A stretch of DNA of 64,000 nucleotides from the NCBI RefSeq assembly GCF_013359775.1, contig NZ_JABMCI010000071.1, forward strand, positions 62,001 to 126,000, given 5' to 3'. A model generated the notes under the pieces. It saw only the letters and a program-made list of their open reading frames with translations. It was not told the DNA's origin and searched no databases. Of the stretch, positions 33,297 to 41,798 are shown in pieces. Position numbers and translations under genes: made by a program. Within the stretch, counting starts at the first letter, position 1; each line of letters starts with the position of its first letter. Source of the DNA: Cellulomonas humilata. GTDB taxonomy: Bacteria > Actinomycetota > Actinomycetes > Actinomycetales > Cellulomonadaceae.

Positions 33297-34115
33297 ATGA
33301 CGGACGACCACCTGGCCGAGGCAGGCTACCTCGACGTCCCGTCCGCGGCGGGCGGATCCGCGAGCCGCGGCTGGTGGGACGCCAACGCCGAGGAGTACCT
33401 CGACGAGCATGGCACGTTCCTCGGGCCTGGCGACTTCTGCTGGTGCCCGGAGGGGGTCCGTGAGGGGGATGCGCACCTGCTCGGTGACCTGACAGGGCTG
33501 CGGGTGCTGGAGGTGGGTTCCGGTGCCGCGCAGTGCGCCCGCTGGCTCGTCGGCGAGGGTGTCGAGGTGGTCGCGACCGACGTGTCGCTCGGGATGCTCG
33601 CGGCGGGCGCCCGGTACGACGGCGGCGTCGGTCGCACGACGCCCATGGTCCAGGCCGACGCCCGCGCGCTGCCGTTCGCCGACTCGTCCTTCGACGTCGC
33701 GTTCACCGCGTTCGGCGCGCTCCCGTTCGTGCCCGACGCCGACCGCGTCCACGCGGAGGTCGCCCGGGTGCTGCGGCCCGGCGGTCGGTGGGTGTTCGCC
33801 GTCACCCACCCGATCCGGTGGGCGTTCCCCGACGACCCCGGCGAGGCGGGTCTGACAGCCACGCGGTCGTACTTCGACCGGACGCCCTACGCCGAGATCG
33901 GCGAGTCGGGACGCGTGCTGTACGCCGAGTACCACCGGACGCTGGGCGACCACGTGGCCGAGCTCGTGGCCGCGGGGTTCGTCCTCGACAGGCTGGTCGA
34001 GCCCGAGTGGCCCACCGGGCACGACCGCACGTGGGGCGGGTGGGGGCCGGTCCGCGGCGCACGCCTGCCCGGGACCGCGATCTTCGTGACGCACCGCGGG
34101 CGGCCGCCGCGGTAG
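33297..34115 (+). CDS. Class I SAM-dependent methyltransferase
   Basis: 272 residues from ATG 33297. The SAM-binding motif VLEVGSGAAQCARWLVGEG is near residue 68 and VVATDVSLGMLA is near 89. FDVAFTAFGALPFVPDADRVHAEVARVLRPGGRW (about 132-165) is the Methyltransf_11 signature. The region ending PTGHDRTWGGWGPVRGARLPGTAIFV is shared by a conserved actinobacterial subfamily with no known substrate. It is divergent from pfkA and converges on the acetate symporter gene, with a bidirectional terminator at its 3' end. Confidence 0.85.
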   Translation: MTDDHLAEAGYLDVPSAAGGSASRGWWDANAEEYLDEHGTFLGPGDFCWCPEGVREGDAHLLGDLTGLRVLEVGSGAAQCARWLVGEGVEVVATDVSLGMLAAGARYDGGVGRTTPMVQADARALPFADSSFDVAFTAFGALPFVPDADRVHAEVARVLRPGGRWVFAVTHPIRWAFPDDPGEAGLTATRSYFDRTPYAEIGESGRVLYAEYHRTLGDHVAELVAAGFVLDRLVEPEWPTGHDRTWGGWGPVRGARLPGTAIFVTHRGRPPR

Positions 34116-34129
34116 ACGGCCGCCCGCGG
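34094..34129. terminator. Bidirectional terminator between methyltransferase and actP
   Basis: A perfect 13-bp GC stem (34094-34106 with 34117-34129) has a 10-base loop that contains the methyltransferase stop codon. It lies 9 bases before the end of the converging symporter gene, so it can work on both strands. Confidence 0.7.
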
Positions 34130-34137
34130 TCAGAGCG

Positions 34138-35796
34138 TCAGTGCACCGTCGCCTTCTCGGAGCCGGCGCCGGTCAGCGACCGGACCTCCATCTCGGCGTA
34201 CTTCTCGGGGTGCGGCGGTTCCTTGCTCAGGTAGGTGCCGACGATCCCGAGGACGAACGCGAGCGGGATCGAGATCAGGCCCGGGTTCTCCAGGGGGATC
34301 ACGGCGAAGTCGACGTTCGTGTTCTTGATCATCGACAGGCTCGCGCCGGTCACCGGGTCGACCTTGCCGGACACCACCGGCGAGAACGTGATGAGCACGA
34401 TGCAGGAGATGAGTCCCCCGTACATGCTCCACAGCGCGCCCGACGTGTTGAACCTCTTCCAGAACAGCGAGTAGAGGATCGTCGGCAGGTTGGCGCTCGC
34501 GGCGACCGCGAAGGCCAGCGCCACCAGGAACGCCACGTTCTGGCCGTTGGCGAAGATGCCGCCGATGATCGCGAGGATGCCGATGGCCACCACGGTGATC
34601 CGCGCGACCCGCACCTCGCCGTCGGGCGAGACCTCGCCGTGCTTGATCACCGAGGCGTAGATGTCGTGCGCGAACGTCGCCGCGGCGGTGATGGTCAGGC
34701 CCGCGACGACCGCGAGGATCGTGGCGAACGCCACCGCCGAGATGACGCCCAGCAGGATCACGCCGCCCAGCTCGAACGCGAGCAGCGGTGCCGCCGAGTT
34801 CACGCCGCCGGGTGCCGCCTTGATGACTTCCGGTCCGACCAGCGCCGCGGCGCCGTACCCGAGCACCAGGGTGAACAGGTAGAAGATGCCGATGAGCCAG
34901 ATGGCCCAGACGACCGAGCGCCGCGCCTCCTTGGCGGACGGCACCGTGTAGAAGCGCATGAGCACGTGCGGCAGGCCGGCGGTGCCCAGCACGAGCGCGA
35001 GGGCGAGCGACAGGAAGTTCAGCTGGGTCATGGCGCTCACGCCGTACTGCTTGCCCGGTGCGATGAGGGCCTCGCCGCCCTCTCCGGCCGTGTCGATGGC
35101 GCCCTGGAGCAGGTCGGACAGGTTGAACCCGAACTTCGCGAGCACCCAGATCGTCATGACCGCGGCGCCGGCGATGAGCAGGATCGCCTTGATGATCTGC
35201 ACCCAGGTGGTCCCCTTCATGCCGCCGACCAGCACGTACAGGATCATGAGCGCGCCGACGACGGCGATGACGAGACCCTGCCCGGCCACCCCGTCGATGC
35301 CCAGCAGGAGGGCGACGAGACCGCCGGCACCCGCCATCTGCGCCAGCAGGTAGAAGAAGACGACCGTCAGGGTGGCCAGCGCGGCGGCCATGCGGACGGG
35401 CCGCTGCTTGAGCCGGAACGACAGGACGTCGGCCATCGTGAACCGGCCGGTGTTCCGGAGCAGCTCGGCGACCAGCAGGAGCGCGACGAGCCACGCCACC
35501 AGGAAGCCGATCGAGTACAGGAAGCCGTCGTACCCGTTGATGGCGATCGCGCCGCAGATGCCCAGGAACGACGCCGCGGACAGGTAGTCGCCCGCGATCG
35601 CGGTGCCGTTCTGCGGGCCGGTGAACGAGCGCCCGGCGGCGTAGTAGTCGGCGGCGGTCTTGTTGTTGCGGGAGGCGCGGAAGACGATCACGAGCGTGAG
35701 GAGCACGAAGGCTCCGAAGATCGCGATGTTGAGGGCCGGGTTGCCGATGTCCTCCGACTCGGCGGCCCGCAGCAGGCTGCTCAGCGAGGCGGTCAT
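34138..35796 (-). CDS. actP: Cation/acetate symporter (SSS family)
   Basis: 552 residues from ATG 35796, overlapping the upstream DUF485 gene by 4 bases. There are about 13 membrane segments. RNNKTAADYYAAGRSFTGPQNGTAIAGDYLSAASF (about residues 42-76) is the ActP-type N-terminal signature of solute:sodium symporters. MRFYTVPSAKEARRSVVWA is near 283. ActP imports acetate and related monocarboxylates with sodium. The DUF485 partner (YjcH) is always encoded before it, and this pair fits acetate uptake, possibly with propionate or pyruvate. A repeat-bearing control region lies upstream of the pair. Confidence 0.93.
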   Translation of the reverse strand: MTASLSSLLRAAESEDIGNPALNIAIFGAFVLLTLVIVFRASRNNKTAADYYAAGRSFTGPQNGTAIAGDYLSAASFLGICGAIAINGYDGFLYSIGFLVAWLVALLLVAELLRNTGRFTMADVLSFRLKQRPVRMAAALATLTVVFFYLLAQMAGAGGLVALLLGIDGVAGQGLVIAVVGALMILYVLVGGMKGTTWVQIIKAILLIAGAAVMTIWVLAKFGFNLSDLLQGAIDTAGEGGEALIAPGKQYGVSAMTQLNFLSLALALVLGTAGLPHVLMRFYTVPSAKEARRSVVWAIWLIGIFYLFTLVLGYGAAALVGPEVIKAAPGGVNSAAPLLAFELGGVILLGVISAVAFATILAVVAGLTITAAATFAHDIYASVIKHGEVSPDGEVRVARITVVAIGILAIIGGIFANGQNVAFLVALAFAVAASANLPTILYSLFWKRFNTSGALWSMYGGLISCIVLITFSPVVSGKVDPVTGASLSMIKNTNVDFAVIPLENPGLISIPLAFVLGIVGTYLSKEPPHPEKYAEMEVRSLTGAGSEKATVH

Positions 35797-36143
35797 GCGG
35801 CACCTCCGTCCAGGGCGGTGCCGTCCTCGATGTGCAGCCGCAGCCGTTCGGCCACCGCGTCCTGCTTGTTGTTGGCCCAGCGCGCGTAGACCATCGTGAT
35901 GACGAAGGTCGAGACGAACTGGCCGAGCCCGAACAGCAGGCCGACGGTGATGTTGCCCCAGACCTTGGTCGCCATGAAGTCGTGCGCGTAGTTGGCGAGC
36001 AGCACGTACAGGAAGTACCAGGACAGGAAGAAGGCCGTCATCGGGAAGACGAAGCGGCGGAACCGGCGCTTGAGGGCCTGGAACTCCGCGCCGTTCTGCA
36101 CTCGTTGGTAGTCGGTCTCGCGATCTCCGAAGGTGTCGGTCAC
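35793..36143 (-). CDS. DUF485 membrane protein (YjcH-like)
   Basis: 116 residues from a GTG preceded by GGGAGG. Two membrane segments (about residues 35-55 and 65-90) match DUF485: RRFVFPMTAFFLSWYFLYVLLANYA and FGLGQFVSTFVITMVYARWA. DUF485 proteins are encoded with ActP symporters and probably modulate or stabilise them. The stop overlaps the actP start (ATGA), so expression is coupled. Function is inferred only from this association. Confidence 0.9.
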   Translation of the reverse strand: MTDTFGDRETDYQRVQNGAEFQALKRRFRRFVFPMTAFFLSWYFLYVLLANYAHDFMATKVWGNITVGLLFGLGQFVSTFVITMVYARWANNKQDAVAERLRLHIEDGTALDGGAA

Positions 36144-36180
36144 CAGCGCCTCCCAGCAGGGACGTCAGTGGCTCCGTCGC

Positions 36181-36201
36181 CACTGTGTGCCCGACACTGT
36201 G
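36181..36201 (-). promoter_or_regulatory. Direct repeats upstream of the DUF485-actP operon
   Basis: CACTGTG occurs twice (36181-36187 and 36195-36201), 14 bases apart and about 40-55 bases before the DUF485 start. GTGT and ACAC also form a small dyad inside the block. It may bind an activator or repressor of acetate uptake; no regulator is encoded nearby. Confidence 0.35.
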
Positions 36202-36280
36202 GCGCAGATCACTCCAAAGTGCACCCGATAGTTACGACGAACCTGCCGAAAGCCCCGATTTCCCACGATCGAGGGACAGC

Positions 36281-39019
36281 TCAGTGCCCGGCGTCGTGCC
36301 AGGAGCCGCCCGCGCCGACCGTGACGTCGAGCGCCACGTCGAGCGGGCCGTCCGCGGCAGCGTCCCCCGCTGCGCCCATCTGCTCCCGCACGAGCGCCTC
36401 GACCTCGTCCCGCTCCCCCGCAGCCACCTCGAGCACCAGCTCGTCGTGCACCTGGAGCAGCATCCGCGAGCCCAGGCCACGCCGGGCGAGCTCGCGGTCC
36501 ACCCCGAGCATCGCCACCTTGATCAGGTCGGCGGCACTGCCCTGGATCGGCGCGTTCAGGGCCATCCGCTCCGCGACCTCGCGACGCTGGCGGTTGTCGC
36601 TGGTCAGGTCCGGGAGATACCGACGCCTGCCCAGGATGGTGGCGGTGTAGCCGGTCTGCCGGGCGACGTCGACGACACCCGTGAGGTAGTCGCGCACCCC
36701 GCCGAACCGCGAGAAGTAGTCCTGCATGAGCGCCGCGGCCTCGGACACCTCGATCGTGAGCTGCTGCGCGAGGCCGTAGGACGACAGCCCGTACGCGAGG
36801 CCGTAGCTCATGGCCTTGATCTTCGAGCGCATGGCCGGCGTGACCTCGTCGGTCGGGACGCCGAACACGCGCGAGCCGACGTAGCTGTGCAGGTCCTCCC
36901 CCGAGCGGAACGCGGCGATGAGCCCCTCGTCGCCCGAGAGGTGCGCCATGATCCGCATCTCGATCTGCGAGTAGTCGGCGGTCAGCAGCGTCTCGTACCC
37001 GTCGCCGACGACGAACGCCCGCCGGATCTGCCGGCCTGCCTCGGTGCGGATGGGGATGTTCTGCAGGTTCGGGTCCGCCGAGGACAGCCGGCCCGTCGCG
37101 GCGATGGTCTGCTGGAACGTGGTGTGGATGCGCCCGTCGGCCGCGATGGAGCGCAGCAACCCCTCGACGGTCTGCCGCAGCCGGATGGCGTCGCGGTGTG
37201 CCAGCAGGTGCTCCAGGAACGGGTGCTGCGTGCGCGCGAACAGGTCGGTGAGCGCGGCCGCGTCGGTGGTGTACCCGGTCTTGATCTTCTTCGTCTTCGG
37301 CATGCCGAGCTGGTCGAACAGCACCTCCTGGAGCTGCTTGGGCGAGCCGAGGTTCACCTCGCGCCCGATGACCGCGTAGGCCTCCGCAGCCGCGTTCTGC
37401 ACCTGGCTGTCGAACGACCTCTCCAACCCCGACAGGTAGCCCGAGTCGATGGCGATCCCGGTCCGCTCCATCCGGGCGAGCACGTCGACCAGCGGCAGCT
37501 CGAGCGTCTCCAGGAGGCTGGTGGCGCCCCGGTCGGCGACCTCGCCGCCCAGCACGTCGGCCAGGTCCCGGACCGCGGCCGCACGGACCGCTGCGCGTCG
37601 GCCCTCGTCGCTGCCGTCCAGCTCGAGGTCGAGGGCACCCTGAGCGCCGTCCGCCGCCTCGTCGGCGCCCAGCTCCCGGTGGAGGTAGCCGATCGCGAGG
37701 TCGGTCAGGTCGTACGCGCGACGGTCGGGCTGGCACAGGTACGCCGCGAGCTCGGTGTCGAACACCACGCCCGCCAGGGGCAGACCCCGGCCGGCCAGGG
37801 CGTGCCAGGCCTCCTTCGAGGCGTGCACGATCTTGGGCGCCGACGGGTCCGCGAGCCAGGCCGCCAGCGCGGTCTCGTCCGGCGGGTGGATCTCGGCGAG
37901 GTCGAACGCGGCCGCCTGGCCGTCCGGGTCCGCCAGCGCGATGCCCCAGGCGTCGCCGCCCGCGGGCGCTCCCGAGCCGCGCACGTCGACACCCAGAGCC
38001 TTGCCTGCCCGGGCGTCGAGCCAGCCGGCGAGCTCGCCCGAGCCGAGGACCGTGAGGTCGAGCTGCGCGGCGGCCACCGTCCCCGGTCCGTCGCCGTCCT
38101 CGTCGGGCAGCATGGCGAAGAGCCGGTCCCGGATGGCGCGGAACTCGAGCTCCTCGAGCACGGCGTGCAGCGCGGGCCGGTCCCAGGGCCGCGCCGCGAG
38201 GTCCTCCGGGCCCAGCGGGAGCTCGATGTCGGTGAGCAGCGCGTTGAGCTGGCGGTTCAGGCGCACCTGGTCGAGGTTGTCCCGCAACGACTCCCCCGCC
38301 TTGCCGGGCACCTGCTCCGCGGCCGAGAGGATCCCGTCGAGCCCGTCGTACTGCACGATCCACTTGGCCGCCGTCTTGGGTCCGACCCCGGGGATGCCCG
38401 GCAGGTTGTCGCTGGTCTCGCCGACGAGCGCAGCCAGGTCAGGGTAGCGCTCCGGCGGGACGCCGTACTTGGTCTCGACGGCCGCCGGCGTCATCCGTGC
38501 CAGCTCCGAGACGCCCTTGACCGGGTAGAGCACCGTGACGTCCTCGTTGACCAGCTGGAGCGCGTCGCGGTCGCCGGTGCAGATGAGCACCTGCATGCCC
38601 TGCGCGCGCGCCTGGACCGAGAGCGTGGCCAGGATGTCGTCAGCCTCGAACTGCGGCTTGGACAGGTACGGGATGTGCATGGTCTCCAGCACCCGCTGGA
38701 TGACCGCCACCTGTCCCTTGAACGGGGCGGGCGTGGCATCGCGGTTGCCCTTGTACGCCTCGTAGACCTCGGTCCGGAACGTCGTCCGGCCCGCGTCGAA
38801 GGCGACCGCCACGTGCGTCGGCGCCTCGTCCCGCAACAGATTGGCGATCATGGAGAAGAACCCGAACACCGCGTTGGTGGGCTCACCGGACGACGTCGCG
38901 AACTTGTCCACCGGCAGCGCGAAGAACGCCCGGTAGGCCATCGAGTGACCGTCGATCAGGAGGAGTCGGGCAGGCGTACCGGGAGTGGCCGGCGGAACCG
39001 CTGGCAGTGCGTCGCTCAC
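36281..39019 (-). CDS. polA: DNA polymerase I
   Basis: 912 residues from GTG 39019; an ATG at 39040 would add 7 residues but its start would overlap the divergent thioesterase start. It fills gaps in repair and lagging-strand synthesis. The 5' nuclease domain comes first (LLLIDGHSMAYRAFFALP near residue 21, GDRDALQLV near 146, GIPGVGPKTAAKW near 212). The middle 3'-5' exonuclease domain looks inactive: the DxE motif reads VDVRGSG and the other acidic residues are absent. Polymerase motifs are LLTADYSQIEMRIMAHLSGDEG near 682, AMSYGLAYGLSSYGLAQQL near 744 and LLQVHDELVLEVAAGER near 852. Confidence 0.97.
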   Translation of the reverse strand: MSDALPAVPPATPGTPARLLLIDGHSMAYRAFFALPVDKFATSSGEPTNAVFGFFSMIANLLRDEAPTHVAVAFDAGRTTFRTEVYEAYKGNRDATPAPFKGQVAVIQRVLETMHIPYLSKPQFEADDILATLSVQARAQGMQVLICTGDRDALQLVNEDVTVLYPVKGVSELARMTPAAVETKYGVPPERYPDLAALVGETSDNLPGIPGVGPKTAAKWIVQYDGLDGILSAAEQVPGKAGESLRDNLDQVRLNRQLNALLTDIELPLGPEDLAARPWDRPALHAVLEELEFRAIRDRLFAMLPDEDGDGPGTVAAAQLDLTVLGSGELAGWLDARAGKALGVDVRGSGAPAGGDAWGIALADPDGQAAAFDLAEIHPPDETALAAWLADPSAPKIVHASKEAWHALAGRGLPLAGVVFDTELAAYLCQPDRRAYDLTDLAIGYLHRELGADEAADGAQGALDLELDGSDEGRRAAVRAAAVRDLADVLGGEVADRGATSLLETLELPLVDVLARMERTGIAIDSGYLSGLERSFDSQVQNAAAEAYAVIGREVNLGSPKQLQEVLFDQLGMPKTKKIKTGYTTDAAALTDLFARTQHPFLEHLLAHRDAIRLRQTVEGLLRSIAADGRIHTTFQQTIAATGRLSSADPNLQNIPIRTEAGRQIRRAFVVGDGYETLLTADYSQIEMRIMAHLSGDEGLIAAFRSGEDLHSYVGSRVFGVPTDEVTPAMRSKIKAMSYGLAYGLSSYGLAQQLTIEVSEAAALMQDYFSRFGGVRDYLTGVVDVARQTGYTATILGRRRYLPDLTSDNRQRREVAERMALNAPIQGSAADLIKVAMLGVDRELARRGLGSRMLLQVHDELVLEVAAGERDEVEALVREQMGAAGDAAADGPLDVALDVTVGAGGSWHDAGH

Positions 39020-39038
39020 GAGTGCCAACCTATCTGCC

Positions 39039-39455
39039 ATGTCCGACACCACCACGCCATCGCCAGCCCTGCTCTCCACGTTCACAGGCACCCTCATCGA
39101 GCGCATGGGCATCGTGGTGACCGAAGCCTCCGCGCAGCGCACCGTGGCCACCATGCCGGTCGCCGGCAACACGCAGCCCTACGGCCTGCTGCACGGCGGC
39201 GCGTCCGCGGTGCTGGCCGAGACGCTGGGCTCCATCAGCGCCATGGCGCACGCCGGCGAGGGACGGGCGGCGGTCGGGATCGAGCTCAACGCCACCCACC
39301 ACCGGTCGGCACGCTCAGGCCTGGTCACCGGGACGGCGACCGCGCTGCACCTCGGCAGGACGCTCGCGACCTACCAGGTCGTCGTCGAGGACGACGGCGG
39401 TCGGCTGGTCTGCACGGCCCGGCTGACCTGCATGCTGATCGACGCGCGCCCCTGA
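39039..39455 (+). CDS. PaaI-type hotdog-fold thioesterase
   Basis: 138 residues from ATG 39039. The hotdog motif YGLLHGGASAVLAETLGSISAMAHA (about residues 47-71) contains the catalytic region HGG. GLVTGTATALHLGRTLATYQVVVEDDGGRLVCTARLTCML completes the fold. PaaI/YbgC-like thioesterases hydrolyse acyl-CoA, including phenylacetyl-CoA type substrates. A hotdog thioesterase beside polA is common in actinobacteria. It is divergent from polA with almost no gap, and its last 85 bases overlap the opposing GNAT gene. Confidence 0.88.
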   Translation: MSDTTTPSPALLSTFTGTLIERMGIVVTEASAQRTVATMPVAGNTQPYGLLHGGASAVLAETLGSISAMAHAGEGRAAVGIELNATHHRSARSGLVTGTATALHLGRTLATYQVVVEDDGGRLVCTARLTCMLIDARP

Positions 39456-40090
39456 TCCGCGCCGGACGCGCGCGCGGCCTGCACGGGCTCCTCGACGGGC
39501 TGGCGCGCGGCCCTTGCCTGTCGACGCCGGGCGATGAGGTCCTCGAGCCCCCGCGGGCCGGAGCGTCGCACCGTCCCTGCGGCACCGGTGTGGCCCTGGT
39601 CGTGCGCGAGCTTGCGCTGGAGCGCTGCGGCCGTCACCACCCGGTGCGACGCCGCCGGGGCGAAGCCCAGCCGGGCGAGGAAGCGCTGCATCCCGCGGGA
39701 TCCCGGCAGGGGTGACGAGTACAGCTCCGTCGCGCCGGCCTCCTCCGCGACCGTCGTCGCGCCGACCAGCAACGCGTGCCCCAGGCCACGACGGCGCGCG
39801 GCCGGCAGCACGTACACGGCCTCGATGTCCAGGCTCACGACGTCGGTGAACGGTCCGGCCCCGACCACGCGGGCGAGCAGCAGGCCGGCCGGGTCGTCGT
39901 CGAGCAGTGCCAGCAGCACGCGTCCGCCCGGCACCGCGAGGAGCGCGCCCAGCTGGTCGCGCAGGCGGTCGGCGTCGTCCGTGCACAGCTGGGAACCCAC
40001 ACCAGCCTCCTGGCGCGCGGTCAGACAGAGCGCGACGAGGCTCTCCAGGTCGCCCGGCAGGGCTTCGCGGACTTGCACTCCAAGACGCAC
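39371..40090 (-). CDS. GNAT-family N-acetyltransferase with C-terminal tail
   Basis: 239 residues from GTG 40090, preceded by GGAGG. The acetyltransferase core is in the first 150 residues: VREALPGDLESLVALCLTARQ near 7 and VYVLPAARRRGLGHALLVGATTVAEEAGA near 86-114, including the Q/RxxGxG/A-type CoA motif. The last part, about 155-239, is basic and low-complexity. It overlaps the 3' end of the thioesterase gene on the other strand by 85 bases, so the tail may have grown by loss of a stop. Substrate unknown. Confidence 0.78.
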   Translation of the reverse strand: MRLGVQVREALPGDLESLVALCLTARQEAGVGSQLCTDDADRLRDQLGALLAVPGGRVLLALLDDDPAGLLLARVVGAGPFTDVVSLDIEAVYVLPAARRRGLGHALLVGATTVAEEAGATELYSSPLPGSRGMQRFLARLGFAPAASHRVVTAAALQRKLAHDQGHTGAAGTVRRSGPRGLEDLIARRRQARAARQPVEEPVQAARASGADQGRASISMQVSRAVQTSRPPSSSTTTW

Positions 40091-40421
40091 GGCAGTGGTA
40101 CCTCCAGACGGGACGAGGGGGATCCGGTCGGGGTGACGCCTCCTCTGCCCACGACGGCGCCGCTCTCGATCATGACGCAGCCACCACCGTATGCCTAGCC
40201 CCCGGGAGAGGGGCACCGAGTCGGGGGTGGGTCAAACTGGACGTCTGACCACAAAACCCGACACGCTCAGGCCCGCAAGGCCCCGACACTCGCCATCGCG
40301 AAATGAACAAGACACAATCCCTGCCTATCGTCCTGCCACACGGCAGGTGTCGCACTGGTTCGACAATGCCGTCGGACCCGTGCACGAGCCCGGCCCCCTA
40401 GAACCTGGACGGAGACCCACC
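40091..40421 (+). other. Intergenic region, likely liv promoter
   Basis: This 331-base interval separates two divergent genes. It is less GC-rich than its surroundings near 40245-40325. A small hairpin (CCTGCC at 40332-40337 with GGCAGG at 40342-40347) lies 75 bases before livH. I find no convincing -35/-10 pair and no gene in it. Confidence 0.5.
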
Positions 40422-41789
40422 GTGCCGCATGTCGCGACGACGGACAGGCCCCGCAGAACTCGATTGCTGATCGCGCTGAGCATGCTCGCGGCAGCGCTCG
40501 TCGGCGTCATCGGCCTGCAAGCCGAGTCCGCCTCCGCCACTGCCACCGCGGCGGCAGTGCCGTGCGTCGCCGACGCCGAGACCGGCTGCATCGGCGGGAC
40601 CCTGCAGAACACGGCGGGACCCGTCGAGGGCGTCACCATCACGGTGTCGAACGAGGACGACGACTTCGAGGAGTCGGCCACCACCGCCGCCAACGGCACC
40701 TGGGCCGTCGCCATCCCCGGCCGCGCGCGGTACACGGTCGAGCTCGACGAGTCGACGCTCCCGTCGACCGCGGTCCTGGCCGACACGGCGGTGAACCCGG
40801 TCGAGAAGCTCGCCGTCGCAGGCGCCTCGTCGACGGTCGACTTCAACCTCGTCCTGGACGCCACCCCGAACACCGGCGGCAGCTCGTCCACGGCCACGGG
40901 CACCGTCACACCGACCCGCCTGCTCCAGCAGTTCGCGCTCGGGATCCGGTACGGCCTGATCCTGGCGCTCGCCGCGGTCGGGCTCTCCCTCATCTACGGC
41001 ACCACCGGGCTGTCCAGCTTCTCGCACGGCGAGCAGGTCACCCTGGGCGCACTGCTGACGTTCGTCTTCTCCATCCAGCTGCACTGGCCGATCGTGCTGG
41101 CGGTGCTGGCCTCGGTGATCCTGTCCGCGGCGAGCGGCTGGCTCCAGGACGTGATCCTCTGGAAGCCGCTGCGGAGACGCAGAGTGGGCCTGGTCCAGCT
41201 GATGATCGTCACCATCGGGCTCTCGCTGGCGCTCCAGTACGCCTTCCAGTTCCGCTTCGGCGGCAGCACCCTTCAGGTCCTGCCCTCGATCGCCAAGTCC
41301 TGGAGCATCGGCCCGATCCGGTTGTCGATCCCGTCCTACATCGCCATGGGGTGCGCCACCCTCGTGCTCGTCGGCGTCGCGCTCTTCCTCCAGCGCACCC
41401 GCACCGGCCGCGCCACGCGCGCCATCTCCGACAACCCCGCGCTGGCGGCCGCGTCGGGCATCGACGTGGACAAGATCATCCGGCTCGTGTGGATCCTGGC
41501 CACCGGCCTCGCCGGCCTCGGCGGCGCGCTCCTCGCGCTGGCCTTCAACGGAGCCGCCTGGGACCTCGGCCTCCAGATGCTGCTGCTGATGTTCGCCGCG
41601 GTGACGCTCGGCGGGCTCGGCACGGCGTACGGCGCCCTGATCGGGTCACTGATCATCGGCGTCGTCGTCGAGATGTCGACCCTGTGGCTGCCGTCCAGCC
41701 TCAAGTTCGCCGTCGCCCTGCTGATCCTGATCCTCGTCCTGCTCATCAGACCTCAAGGCATCCTCGGCCGTGCCGAGCGGGTCGGCTAG
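40422..41789 (+). CDS. livH: Branched-chain amino-acid type ABC permease with secreted N-terminal domain
   Basis: 455 residues from GTG 40422 (GGAG 7 bases upstream); typical LivH is about 290-300. Residues 1-40 look like a signal peptide or first membrane segment (LLIALSMLAAALVGVIGLQ). Residues of about 45-145 form a beta-rich segment with a pair of cysteines (CVADAETGC), IGGTLQNTAGPVEGVTITVSN-type sequence and NGTWAVAIPGRARYTVELDE, resembling carboxypeptidase-regulatory or CNA-B-like domains. Residues of about 165-455 are a normal permease (LSLIYGTTGLSSFSHGEQV, RATRAISDNPALAAASGID). It begins the liv operon. The outside domain may contact the binding protein or the cell wall. Confidence 0.88.
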   Translation: MPHVATTDRPRRTRLLIALSMLAAALVGVIGLQAESASATATAAAVPCVADAETGCIGGTLQNTAGPVEGVTITVSNEDDDFEESATTAANGTWAVAIPGRARYTVELDESTLPSTAVLADTAVNPVEKLAVAGASSTVDFNLVLDATPNTGGSSSTATGTVTPTRLLQQFALGIRYGLILALAAVGLSLIYGTTGLSSFSHGEQVTLGALLTFVFSIQLHWPIVLAVLASVILSAASGWLQDVILWKPLRRRRVGLVQLMIVTIGLSLALQYAFQFRFGGSTLQVLPSIAKSWSIGPIRLSIPSYIAMGCATLVLVGVALFLQRTRTGRATRAISDNPALAAASGIDVDKIIRLVWILATGLAGLGGALLALAFNGAAWDLGLQMLLLMFAAVTLGGLGTAYGALIGSLIIGVVVEMSTLWLPSSLKFAVALLILILVLLIRPQGILGRAERVG

Positions 41790-41798
41790 GAGACTCCC

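Noticed and set aside
36185..39715. Very long plus-strand open frame opposite polA
   Set aside because: It is a mirror of polA codon bias in very GC-rich DNA; no domain is visible.
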